A stretch of 64,000 bases of DNA from Limonium bicolor (GCA_023374045.1 CM041778.1:285425533-285489532), one strand, 5' to 3'; shown: positions 12,216-24,525, counted from the first letter of the stretch. Translations and numbers: made by a program. Notes: generated from the letters alone by a model not told the origin.

Positions 12216-12266
12216 CATTACTTTACATTTTCTTTACTTTTCTCATTCTTTTTCATCCCATTCAAC
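12216..12266 (+). repeat. 51-bp inverted repeat, right arm
   Basis: This is the exact reverse complement of 11231-11281. It is also the first piece of LTR 3 in plus orientation. Confidence 0.9.
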
Positions 12267-13415
12267 GATTACCTATCATTCCTTTCATTTTATCCTGTCC
12301 CAACCGTGGCTCTTCAACAATGAGAAGCTCTCTCCCTTCTCTTACCTTGGTTTTCCTCCATTGTTGCCATTTAGGAGCTTAAAGAACACCTTATCTTGTA
12401 GAAATCATAACTTTCTCATCTTAAGTCCAATTCACAAGCTTGATAGCTCGTTGGAATCCTCTTTTCAAGATCTTTACAACCATAGCTCATGAGCCCCCAG
12501 ATTCTTAGGAAAAACCACGAAGAAGTGCCTTTGATTCTCGAGGTAAAACATTGCCTTCTTGAAAACTTCTTGTTCTTTGGTTTTTGTTACAGTCGATTGG
12601 CATGGGATACTAACCCATCTTGTTCTTCATCTTTTTGTATAATTTTGGAGCCAATTTCTCCAGCAAATAGCTGTCAAAATTTCTAAGGAAATCAAGCTTA
12701 AATATTAAGCTAATGGTTAATATACAAGGTAAATCTTACAACTACCTATTTCAAGGTTCTAATTGTTGATCTATATATGATCTAACATATTGTTCATCTT
12801 ATTATTTATTGCCGAAATTTTGGTGATTATATTCAGTTTTTAGCTTATTAAAAAGTTAATGTTTATTAAATCTAAGAATAGATTTATACTCTTTATGATA
12901 TAAGCTTCAATTTAAGCAATCATAATATACAAGAAAAATTCATATACTATAATTTATATGGTGACCAAAAATTAGGAGGTTATATATGAGTTAGAAAAAT
13001 TATCTAACTTAGTTAAATTAAAGGAATTAGTATAATTAAGAGTAATATGTAAAATTTGAGAAGTTTAGGTTACATAATATCAAGACCGAAAATATATATT
13101 AGTTAATATGTATTTTGAGAGTTTATGTGATGAGAAAATAATTGTAGAATTAAGTTTACAATTTATAAAGAGTTTATAAGTGTTATAAGGATATTATAAG
13201 GTTTTTGGTATATTTAAGGATAATAAAAGATGGTATTTATAACTATAACATTATATAACTAAATCTGGTGGTTTAGAGATGTTTAAGATGATTTTTGATG
13301 TTCAAAAATCTGTAGGTAAATTAGTTACGAAAATTAGAAATTAATTAGAGTTAAATTGGTTAATAAATGAGTTGGATAAAAGAAAAGACCACAAGGGTAA
13401 AATGGTAATTTCCCT

Positions 13416-13635
13416 GGTCAAACGTGGTCAAATGTGGTCAAACTTGGTCAATGACAGTTTAAAAAATGTTTAGAGGAGCTAGAATAAAATTGGTAGCAAA
13501 AGATTAGTTGTTAAAAGGATAAAGGAATAAAAAGTTAAGTTAAATTAACTTTAGGGGTAATTTTGTAAATTATGGAAAGTTAGGGGGTTTGACCATAAAA
13601 AACTGGTCAAACTTGGGTATATTTGGTAATTGACC
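13416..13635. promoter_or_regulatory. W-box-like cluster in LTR 3
   Basis: There are four tandem GGTCAA copies at about ten-base spacing from 13416, where LTR 2 has three. TTGACC, GGTCAA and TTGACC follow, up to 13635. The copy-number difference shows the ten-base unit expands or contracts. Confidence 0.45.
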
Positions 13636-14029
13636 AAAAGTATAAAGAAATTAATTAAGTAAGACTTTGGAAGAAATTAGAAATATAAATAACAAGTTTA
13701 GAATTTATTATGAGTAAAATAGAAATTAAAGGAAAACTATGGGAAAGGAATGTAAATAACACATTTTTATGTGTTTAGAAGGTTAAGGAAATTAAATAAA
13801 GAATTTAGAAACAAGTTGTAAAAGAAACAGAGTTAAGAAAGGGTTAAACGAGACCCGTATATAAATTAAGGTATACGAGGGGTATACCCGTAATTTAATA
13901 AGTAAAGGAGAAATCAATACTTAAAGTATTTTTAATGAAAGTACAAGTTATATTGGATAAAAGAAATAAATACGTATGATACTGCGTATCATACGGACGT
14001 ATACGAAATTTTTTAGTGTACATCAATAG

Positions 14030-14275
14030 TACTCGTATACGTGAATAGTATACGTATACATGAATAGTAAATATGTATACATGAATAGTAAATACGTATA
14101 CATGAATAGTAACTATGTATATTGAATAGTTAAATACGAGACGTATCATGAATAGTAAAATACATATACGTGAATAGTGAAATACGGTGAATAGTTAAAT
14201 ACAAGGCCGTATAAATAAATAGTGGAATACAAGACCGTATAAATGAATAGTGAAATATGGATGAATAGTGAAAAA
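14030..14275 (+). repeat. TGAATAGT/GTATAC tandem array in LTR 3
   Basis: This is the counterpart of the array at 4540-4770, with about eleven TGAATAGT-like units and several GTATAC palindromes. Unit order differs slightly from LTR 2. Confidence 0.7.
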
Positions 14276-15815
14276 TACTAAAACCTAATACAAGGTCCGT
14301 ATAAGTCTAAATTTGCTAACTGTGCAACTAAATAACTGCTAACGACGTTAGTATGTTAATGAATTAGGATTGAGTTTAAAAACGCTCCTAAATGAACGAA
14401 CCCGTTTAACGGTATATTATTATACCCGGGTTAATCTAGGAAGAGGTTTAAGTTGAAAAGAGAACCAAATTAGTTCTAAGACACATGATACTAATACTAG
14501 TTCTGGTTACAGATCTAGATAAGTCAGAGGCGTTCGGCGGATTAGGCGAACGAGGGATTAAGAGCTAACCAATCTCCGGTGTACGGTATAGGATTCTAGT
14601 AGCTTGTTTGCTAACGAGGTCTACCTCGGTTTGTGTGCTATGTGTTATTGTGATACGACCAAACAGGATTAAGCATGAAACCGATTTATTGTATTGTTAT
14701 TGTGCGTACATTGCACACCAACACGATTTGATTCAGAACTTGTTCATTAACTATGTTTAGTAAACAATTGTATAAGGTTATAAATACTTCCTGTTATTAG
14801 TTGGTTAACACCGAGAGAGGTTTAACTAACAAATTGTCCATGAGACTTCAGCTAACTGGAACTTGGGAGAAGAGGAATCCGGGACTGACTCCGGTCATGC
14901 ATGTTCAGGATAGGAGGTCGGCATCTGTATCAGATATGTCTTCCGCCGAGGGTCGACAAATTGACCCGACCAGCTCGAGTGAACAGTTCGAGGTGGGAGG
15001 CAAATTCAGGAGGCGCGGGAGGGTCAAGCCTACACCCCTCATAACTTAAGAATTAATGTTTATTAACCTAATGGAGCTAATAACTCATTGGCTAGGGTTA
15101 CCTTGACCCGACAAAAATAAACAATTCAGTTAGAGAACAAGTAGCTCTATTAAGAGAATGGTTGACACTTATAAGGTATGGTCTAACACGAGAACTAAAC
15201 AATTCTCAGGCCTCAGGAGTTAGGGATCTAACTTACTCATTAATGGGCATCCATTACGACGTTTGATTTATTTGAGCTGTGAATGTTTCACTTAAATGTG
15301 TAGTTTGTTATCGTACTTCTTATTATTATTTGTATGAATAAACAATTGCATGAATACGACAAAGTAGTCGTGTGTAACCCTGCTAGCTTGTGGGCTGCAC
15401 GTTTCTGTACCAGCCAAGTGCTGAGCCCCTTGGGGCCTGTGATTTAAACTTTGCAGGTAGGTGCCAGACGAGGACTCAACCTGAGAGTGGGAGCGGGTAG
15501 AGTACTTCGGGTTGCTTTTACATTTGTTACACGAGTTGTGCATGTACACTCGTTTAGAATATTGATGAGACGTTATTATGATGTATTAGGATAAGAGATA
15601 CTCGGTATAAGTTGTGGTTTATGAATTGTAATGGTTTAGATGCTCGAGTAATTATCCGGTTAGTCGGACCGTGACTTGTTAAGAGAATAAGCCTAGTTAG
15701 TCACGTGGGTGACTAACGGCGGTAACACCAATTTAGTAGAACTTTTCCGCTGCGTTGTTAATGTACGAGATGGACATAGGGCGACGATCATTGTATTTGG
15801 AGATGGGGTGTTACA

Positions 15816-18800
15816 GTTTAGAGCCAAAATTCTGAAAATATGCTGATGTGGCAAGTCTGCTGACTCACCCGCGCGCCTCGGGATACGCGCCCAACACTTA
15901 GTCGATTTTTATCTCCTTGCTTTTCGCTAACCGATTTCAGATTCTGCCCTAACTTGTGATATCCATATCTCTCATCCTTTGGAATTTTTGAGTGCCGTCT
16001 TTTGCATACTCTTCTCCTACAAATGCTTTTCTATCCATAACCCATACACAAACCAATTCATTATACATCAGCCGGAAAATCGTTCCAAAGTAGCCTACCC
16101 GCAAAACTGTAACCAGATTTCCAGAAAAAACAGTTGAGCAGCTAAACTTCATCTTGCCGTAACTTCTTTGTTTCTCAGTCAAATTTCATTTTCTTTAGCT
16201 TGTTTTGAAGATCTCTAATACCTCTACAACTTTCATGTTGATGACCAAAGCCAATTCCCAACCGTTTGTAAGAACGAAGTGCCTAAAGTTCGTGACCCGA
16301 CATCACCTAAAATCATAGGAGAAACGTAAGGTAAACTCGTAACTTTCGGGTCAGATTTCTTTCTATATAATGCTAATTAGAGGGAGTTATTGCTATCAAT
16401 GTGTAGAGCTAATTTTCCTCTTTAAATTAAGCCCAAGAACAAAGCCTAACTCGATCTGTACCGAAACTTATAGTGTTGCAAAGTTGGCTACTCAATCAGC
16501 TCGTGAAGGTTGAGTTTTTCCAGAAACCGAAATCGAATTCCTTCAATTCGTGCAATTCCGGTGAGTTTTCCTTCAAATTCTTTCGATTTTGCTAACCGCC
16601 TTTACATTATCGGTTAAACCCATGTTCCAATTGCATCAATTAAGCGTTAGATTGAAAGAATTTGTGAGATTTGGAATCGGAAAACCGAAATAAACCCTAA
16701 CCTCGAACCAGAATCGAAAAACACTGAATTCCGCATGTTAGCTAGCGAATTTGGTATCATTAGAACCGGGATTGAATTTCGAAACCATAGAAACAAAAAT
16801 CATCGAATTTGATTTGTATATTTTGAGGAATTGGCAATTTAGTAAGGGTAGTCGCTGGAGGTTGAGGATGAACTCGAGGATTTTCGGCCGTCCGATCGTA
16901 GGTTTTAGAAACGGACGGCCGACGAGATTAGATCTGGGGAGTTTAAGTTGATTATGAATTATAATATTTCCAGAATTAAACCCTAACTTGTTGAATTAAT
17001 TTAAATACCTTCCCGAATGTATTTTGACTTGCAATTTTAACCATAGATTCCTTATAAAATCTAGTATATTTTGATATAAATTAATATGGTTTTGGAGTTT
17101 TTAAACGTAAGTTATGATTTTTGCAAGTTACGGGTATTATGAAATATTTGGTTAAATAAAAAAAGATATTTTTATGAAATAAAAATTTAATAATATGTAT
17201 AAAATGTTATAGTTACTATATATTAAATTTGGGAATTTTGGACAATGGTAAATGGGTTTAAAAATTGTGTTTATGAGTTTTTCATAAGAATAACTTATAA
17301 TGTATGGTTCTAATGTAAAAAAATTAAAGTATGGTTTGTTAATAAACTTTTTAAGCTGGGAAAAAATGGGAAAACTAAATTAACATTTTATAACAGTATG
17401 TTTATAAATGCTTTGGGTATTTGCTTTTAAGAGAAGTGAAATTATTTACATGTATGTATATATACTTATATGAGAGAATTATAATAGAAACTTATGTTAA
17501 ATCAAGGAATTTAATTATTCTACATTTTTATTATATATATGGGAGTTAATATTCTTAATTAAAACTAAGGGAAAATATATATTTACACCTATATAAAAGG
17601 GAATAAAATAGTAACTTAGGGTAAAACAGGGAGCTAAATAAAACAACACTTATATTAACTTAATACTATAGAAGCTAATATCCTGAGGTGTAGTAAAAGA
17701 AATACCTTATAAAACATACATGGAATGCAGATAAATGTTGAAGTAATAAAGATAATTTAAATACAATAAGCAACATAGGGGATGTCATAAATAAATTCTA
17801 ATACAGGTATGTACGTATAGATATTAAATAAATAAGGGAAAATACTTTATTTAATAAACCATATATCGGTTGGGAATATGCCTAAAAGTTATTAAACATA
17901 ATTAAATACAATAAACTTTCTTAAAAATGTTATGGATAAATCTTAATACGTAAAGATATATATGTATATAAATACATTAAAATAGATGAAGGAAATGACA
18001 TTCCTTGTGATAGATATAATAAGAAGAATATATATATTAAACCTTAGGTTTTAATTGGTGTGTAATTAAATAGTCATTAATAACTTAAGGGTTTAATTAC
18101 ACAACATAAACATAACACGGTCTTGGGTTAACTTACTAAGCCCAAGTCTATGAACTCCAAAAGCCCACTTAAACAATGCCAAGAGAGGTTGGGGCACTCT
18201 CAGGGTTAAATCCTAAATCGTTCCAGTTTAAACGAAATGGGCCTAACAAAAGATTTAATTAACGAAACTTAGCCCAAATCCTTGTGAGAGAATAATGGTA
18301 AACCTGGAACTATAAATAAGTAAGAATAGAAGGTTGTTTAGTTTATAAGTCCCTTAACTAATCAACACTTGGAACACCTTAATTATAGGTTACTATTGGG
18401 GAATCACTCATTCAAGTTAATTATGTTCTTCACATACCAGGTACGATTCTCGTACTCTTATGCTTTGCTAAAAAGACTTAAGGGATGTTTGTGACAAACG
18501 CTGATTGAGCTAAATGGATTTCTATAAGGACATGGTTGTGTGACTAACTCAGCTTGTGTGACTAATGAGCCTTGAATGTGAAACTTACATGGGTATTGGT
18601 TCCTTCTATTTGGTTGTTCCATTAGACATTAACTGCTTTGGGTTTACGCTTCTACACTCTGTAGGACTGAGTGTTTGGTATTGCTCTGGGTAGTTAGTGA
18701 TCTAGTGTGAATATGGAGAAGGACAATCTTGGTAATTCTTCTTTGACTCTGGATATCGTTTCGTCCATGAGCTGGGTCTTGTTGTTTCGACGTGCGCGCG

Positions 18801-19531
18801 TCTTAATGGTAACAGTGAGGCGCTGTATATCCCTCTCCCAAAAGGGACGTAGTAAACAGTGAGGGGTTGTATATCCCCTGTCCTGAAAGGACGTACTTGG
18901 CGGTGGGGGCCATCTCTCCCAGTTGATTTGATTCCACTCTTGAGTTATGGGTTTTTGGATCTCTTCTTTCATTCCTAGTCTTTGTGACTACTTGGGTTCC
19001 TATTCCTCACTGAAACTGAATCTAACACAAACAATGGATGTACAGTAACTTATGGTATGATTCTTCTGATTGACTAACTCTAACTTTCTGTATGTACTTT
19101 CGCAACTTGTTATCTTGTCTTGGTGATTTGTGAAATGCCTTGTTCCTCTGTGTGGTTTAAGTGATTGTATTCAAGCTATTATTTATTTAAGAGTTGTATT
19201 ATAAGTTTGTTTTTGGAGAATCGTACCAGTTCCATTCCAGGGAACTGACCCACCCCTCTCGCGGTGGGCTGCTGGTTTATATTGCAGGAACGAGTTATAT
19301 ACAGGTGGCCACGAAGAGAACGAGTGATTGGGATGGGATTAGGTTTGTGGAGAGTTTATGGGTTTTATTACTGTTTTATTTTTGTTAAGTTGTCTCGAGG
19401 TTCAGGCCGTGACTGTTGTAATCTTTTGAGTTGTAAATTGGTGAGGTTTGGTGCCAAGTGTTTAGAACCCGATGGTCTGTACGCCTTTAGTATTTATTTC
19501 TGCTATAAATATGTTAAATAGGGGTGTTGCA
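15816..19531 (+). mobile_element. Diverged long LTR, 3' part (5' border not found)
   Basis: The stretch ends in GGGGTGTTGCA at 19531, directly before a mutated primer site, so at least its 3' part is an LTR. It shows the order seen in the LARD LTRs: a CCCACC...GGTGGG hairpin at 19249-19268 and then TATTGCAGG. Its 5' border is unknown, and 15816 to about 16700 could belong to something else. A perfect ten-base inverted repeat lies at 16885-16894/16912-16921. No protein-like frame was found. Confidence 0.55.
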
Positions 19532-19666
19532 GAAATTGGTATCAAAGCGTAGTTACGCTCTGAACCCGAGAAAACAAGCCGAGTGAAATACTTAGATTAT
19601 AGGTGCACTTAAAACTGGGGAACTGGGGTAGAACTGGGAAGTGAGAATTCCAAAAAGGCGCGTGAC
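19532..19666 (+). mobile_element. Internal-domain stub after the diverged LTR
   Basis: About 130 bp follow the primer site and are cut at 19667 by the end of a minus-strand LTR. Too little remains to judge its content. Confidence 0.5.
19536..19549 (+). promoter_or_regulatory. Mutated tRNA-iMet primer binding site
   Basis: TTGGTATCAAAGCG differs from the usual site by one G-to-A change. CGCTCTGA downstream keeps the hairpin partner, apart from that base. Confidence 0.7.
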
Positions 19667-20051
19667 TGTAACACCCCTACCGCTAATACCGTCATTACCG
19701 TCTAATCTCCTTATACATTCGTACTCACGCAGCGGATACATTCTTACTCAACGGCGGGTGATACAATGCCGTCAGCCACCCACGTGACTAACAAGGCTAC
19801 TAATACATACAACATCGGTCTGATGAACCGGAATATCTGAGTACTACTCAAATACAACACTTACTCCCATTACTTACTGAGTACTACAATAAAATGCAAT
19901 ACAATACTCCATACTTCAGTACAAGATAATACACTACACATACCGAGTTTACTGAGTTCCAAATACAAATACGATACCTCTTCAATTCCCCGCATACTCA
20001 TTAAGAGTATATCCACTACTCGTTCCTCACAACTACATACTTGCAACTTAC

Positions 20052-20056
20052 GTAAT
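20052..20056. repeat. Target site duplication GTAAT, left
   Basis: GTAAT immediately precedes the solo LTR and is repeated at 24526-24530. Confidence 0.92.
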
Positions 20057-22417
20057 TGAAATACCCCAAACCGTGATAGGTGGTTTAAATAGCAAACCAT
20101 GTTATATAAAGGCTAAAAGTGCCTTAGAAACATCAGTGGACGATTTAAAATATAGTAAAGTGCAATAAAGCACTAAGAACAGTATGGCAAAAACATGCTC
20201 TAAGCTAGGGTGAACTGGTTAGGACCCAAAGAGCCTACCAAGACTTAATAACATTTAATTATGATATTTATAAGGCTAATTAAGTCCTTAGGAAACTTTG
20301 GTAGACAATGAAACCAAACAAAACACAAGGTAAATACCTTAAAGTCAATATGAGCAAAAATGTGCTCTAAGCTTGGGATGAGTGTGTATAAGACCTAATG
20401 GTCATACCTATACCTTATTTATATGTTAATGAACATATTAAATAAATTACCAAAGAAAACCAAGCTGAAAACAAGTTAAAACGCAAAATGTGCTTTAAGG
20501 AGTCTTAAAGCACGTTTTTGAAAAATTTTCTTGTAAATGAGTTTTGAATGGCTAAATGTCCATCATTATTCTTTAATTAACATGTGTACATATAGTATCA
20601 CATTTGGGTGGCCATATTAGTGGGAAATCAAAAATTCACTTCTATGTGCCTTAGTTGTGAATAGTACTTTTATAAGCTAGTTTGTAACATATAATGTTAT
20701 AAGTAATTAAATGAGTCATCAAAGACTATTATACCCCTAGGTGTTATAAGGGGGCCGGTTTCCATGTGTGACCACCACATTTGGAACAAATCAAATAAGT
20801 TAAGTAATGACAAAGCAAAAGTATATTGCTTTAACTACAATATCTCCAAAAGCAAATCCTATCTTCATTCTCATTTCTTTCCTCCATTTCACACGGTCTT
20901 CATGCTCTCTTCTCTTCAAAACGATGGGCTATGGTGGTCTCTTCTTCCATCTCATTTCCTTGCCAAATCCAACTCCATGCTCCAAATCAAATTCTAAGAC
21001 CATATTTGTCTTAGTTAGACCAAGCTCTACACTTCTACCTTTTCAAATCTTCAAGAACTCGATTTGGTGCCATGGAGATTCACCATTGAAGGAGCTTGAG
21101 ACCATCTTTTCACATATTCTGTTCTCCTTTGCTTCAAGGTAAGGAAACTCAAAGAAAAATCAAGTTTCCTTCATGTTTTGTGTTGTCCGAAAATCTACCT
21201 CACCATGGTGTATTATCTTGCTTGTTTTAGCTTCATTTGAATCTTCCAAGGGCTAGGAGGAGTCCTCTCTTGATACTTATTCAAGTTCTCTTCCAATTCC
21301 AAGGTAAAAACAATTCCTTAATGTGTTAAAACAATATGGTAACTAGGGTTTACAATGAGATGAAGCTTAAAGCTTGAATACTCATTATGTTGTTTGTACA
21401 ATGTATAGAACTGACAAGGAATCAAGTTACCCACCGGTTTGTAAGGAAACGAGGAAAGAAGTTTGTGAGGAAAAAGAGGTAAAACAAAACTATCTCAATG
21501 TAGTTAAATGCCTTAGGAAAATGAGCTTGAATTGCTTGATAAAATACCTAAGGAGCCAATGGTGAGTGACCTAGTAAAGTGTTCTCAAGGAGATAGTAAA
21601 AGAACATATGTTTTTGGTGTATGTATTTGCAGGTCAAAGGCATTATTATGTGGGAAATTCAGTGTTAAGGTTAGCAATTTAAGGGCCTAAGAGCCATGTT
21701 ATTTAAGGGACTAAGTGCCAAGCAATTTAAGTTATGCATATATTGTGATGTAGTGCTTAATGTGTGAGTTTGTGTATAAATGTGTTTGATGGATTTTAGG
21801 GTGTTCTGAGCGAAATAAGGTTAAAACCTAAGTGTTGGATGTGAGTATATACAAGAGAAGCTATGGCCAAATTTGGGAAAAGTGTGAGAAGTTCTAAGTG
21901 TTTTAAATGGTTTTTGGTGAACTAGGAAGTGTTAAGGGTGAATAAATGTTTACTTGAGAAGAGAACATGTGTTAAGGTGATTTGGAGTAATGCAAGGATT
22001 AGGGTTGTCTTGGAAGTTCTAGGAATTCAATGGGTGTTTTGTGAATGTATTAAAGTCTTGGAGAAGTGTTTAAGGTTTAGGTAAGGTGATATTCAAGGAA
22101 TAAGTGATGTTTGGCAAAATGTAAAAAAGGAGATAGTTATAGTAAGAAAATGATGCTTAAGAGATGATGTTAAGATGAGAAGAAAGTGTTTTGGGATGTA
22201 GTTATAATAGGTGAGAAACACCATTAGGAACCTAGTACAAATGTTGAAAGTGTTAAGGAATTGTTACAAGGAAATAAGTAAAGGTTTAAGGCGTTAGAAG
22301 ATGAGTTTAGTGGAGGTTGTATGTGGATATAAGGTTACCAAATGTTAGGAAACATTAAGAGGCTTAGGAGAAGTTTGTGAAGAATGGTAAAGTTTGGGTA
22401 AGTTTAGAAGGCGACGA

Positions 22418-22674
22418 CCCAGGGGTCCGACCCAGTTTGGGTCGGTGAGCCTCGTTAGATGTTAGGAATGTGTTCGGAATGGTCGACCCAAAAGGGTGGG
22501 TCGGACATGGGTCGGTCGGTCAAGTTTCAAAGGAAGAAAATGTTCGCACATGGTCCGACCAGTCGAGTGAGTCGGACGTGGGTCGGACGGGCATGGATTA
22601 TAAGGAAGTAAAAGGGTTCTGTAAGTGGACCGACCAGCTGTGGGTCGGACGGTGGGTCGGTCGGACCAAAAAAC
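22418..22674. repeat. GGTCGG/CCGACC palindrome cluster, solo LTR
   Basis: Repeated inverted units such as GGTCCGACC and GGTCGGTCGG lie in AT-rich LTR sequence about 1.9 kb before the LTR end and about 110 bp before a TATA-like box. Confidence 0.75.
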
Positions 22675-24130
22675 ATGGTTGTAAGGTAGAAAGATATGTG
22701 ATGATGGGGTTGGTAGGTAATGATGTTATAAGGATGTTGAGGACATGTTAGGTGAGTTTTAGTGACAATTAAGTGGGTTAAAAGTGGTATAAAATGTGAT
22801 GAGGTAAAACAAGTTAAAATGTTAAGGTATGTAACTAAGTTAACGGGGGAAAAAATTAAGCATTGACATTAGATAATCAAGCAAACCCCGATGTAATAAA
22901 GCACATGGTGATTTAACAGTGTTCGAGAATTGCTCGAGGTACATAAGATGGACGTGATTAAGTGGACTCGGTGACAGGTATGGTTTTCTTGAACGGTGGT
23001 CCTACCGGATTACACCGGCTTGTATGCCCATGTGTTTTCTGTATGTTTTGCCACGTTATGATATAAATCATGAACGAGTTTACAGTCATTTGTTATATGT
23101 ATGTTCGTGCGATACCGGTAACACTTAATGCGCTTGAAGGGCTAGTTAACCACTATTAGTAAACGTAAGAGAACGGTATCGGTAATACGTTTCCGGACCT
23201 AAGGAACGTTATAACCACGGCTATGCGTGAGCTGGTTATGTAAGTTGTGCGTGGTGTTTGTATGTGAATGTTATGACTCTCTTTCCCTTGTGAGTCTGAC
23301 AAGACTTACATCATGTTTGTGATTGTTTAATAAAGTCAAAGATGAACTTCTAATAAGTGCTACGGGGGGGAATGAGGAGTCCGGTCTGTTACGGCCACGC
23401 GATGTGAGTATGGGGGTCGTTGCATAGCAGGTTCGATCTCTCTGTATGTTATGGTGTTTCCAATTGGTTCCCAACCTTCCCTTTAGCTTAACCAAGGCTA
23501 TTATGGACCAGTCGGGCCCAGGGGATACTATGTTATGTTGTTTCGGTGTGCTGGATCACTATATCGAGACACCTTGTGTTAAGTTAAACCGTTCATTAAC
23601 GAGACGGAACGAGTGTAACGAGCTTATCATGAGACTGGGCAACAATCTCTGAGCACCAGTGATTAGTGATGTTTGGGTCGGTTCCTAAGAGAACCATTTC
23701 CGTTATGTTACGTGTTTTGTTGTGATGCAATATCTATTGCGGTGTTATGTTGTGCACATGGAAACGTGCAAAGTATTGTTAAGTGTTGTTATGTAGTGTA
23801 TGTTATATGTTGTAAAATGTGAAGTGTGTGGATCATGGATATGATTCCCAGTTTGTGATAAGAGGCGTTTAAGGGTAAACCCGAATTAAGGGTAAGTGTC
23901 GTATATTAAGGAAGTAGCTCCATCAGAGGAGGAAACACTCTAGGGATGATGTAAACGATGACATTAAGTAAGGATATATTATCGTTTGTTGAGCCGTTGA
24001 GGAATGTATATGAGATGTGTGTTCGTTGTTACATGTATGATTAAAATATAATCAACCGCATGCTAAGACGACAAGTCGTGTGCGTGGCGATAGATGGGCT
24101 GCGGGATTACCATACCAGCAAAGGTGCTGA

Positions 24131-24142
24131 GCCCCTTGGGGC
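24131..24142 (+). other. Conserved U5 hairpin palindrome, solo LTR
   Basis: GCCCCTTGGGGC is identical to the palindrome in LTRs 1-3 even though nearby sequence has diverged, and it again lies just before a pyrimidine-rich CAG|GTA site. Confidence 0.6.
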
Positions 24143-24525
24143 CACCCCTTTCTCTTCTTTTCCTATTTCAGGTACGAAGTGTGGAAGCCGTCTGAGAGTA
24201 GGACGGGTAGTCATTGTACACGGGTAAACTTCTAAGTGTATGTATACAGTAGGTGTAGTAAGACCGAAATTGTTGTCGGCAACAGTTTATAAATACTCGG
24301 TATAGTTGATAAGGTGTATGTTGTTGTTGCTGTTAGTGGAAAGGGATATTAATGTATAGTTGCTCGGGAATTTAGCCCATCAGACCGGTACATTGTGTAT
24401 GTATTAGCCTTGTTAGCCACGTGGGTGGCTAACGGCGTGTAACACCAACAAGTTAAGTAATGTGATGAGGTGGTTCTTCCGCTGCAGTTTGTTGTAAGTA
24501 TGTTAATGTTGGATGGGGTGTTACA

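Larger units (their letters stand above)
12216..15815 (+). mobile_element. LARD-like LTR 3 (3' LTR), 5' part inverted
   Basis: It is collinear with LTR 2 from 12472 onward and ends in GTGTTACA at 15815, followed by unrelated sequence beginning GTTTA. No primer site follows, so it is the downstream end of the tandem element. It contains a W-box-like cluster at 13416-13635, the TGAATAGT/GTATAC array at 14030-14275 and the U5 hairpin at 15425-15436. Its first kilobase is replaced by the inverted segment at 11231-12215. A target duplication cannot be tested because the upstream end is lost. Confidence 0.8.
20057..24525 (+). mobile_element. Solo LARD-like LTR, 4469 bp, complete
   Basis: It begins TGAAATACCCC and ends GGGGTGTTACA. 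GTAAT flanks it on both sides (20052-20056 and 24526-24530), a perfect five-base target duplication. There is no PBS after it and no second LTR, so it is a solo LTR left by recombination between two LTRs, inserted in the opposite-strand LTR at 19667-28492. It carries a GGTCGG palindrome cluster at 22418-22674, a TATA-like GTATAAAATG near 22788, the hairpin at 24131-24142 and the TTTCAG|GTA site at about 24171. At 4.5 kb it is unusually long for an LTR. Confidence 0.93.

Noticed and set aside
15292..15549. Cys/His-containing frame on the minus strand, repeated near 1731 and 5788
   Set aside because: It recurs only because the LTR DNA recurs. It is antisense to the LTR, has frameshifts between copies and no known fold.
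18694..18972. 92-codon minus-strand frame with charged residues
   Set aside because: It is within the diverged LTR, overlaps two near-repeats of a TATATCCC..AAAGGGACGT block, and shows no domain.
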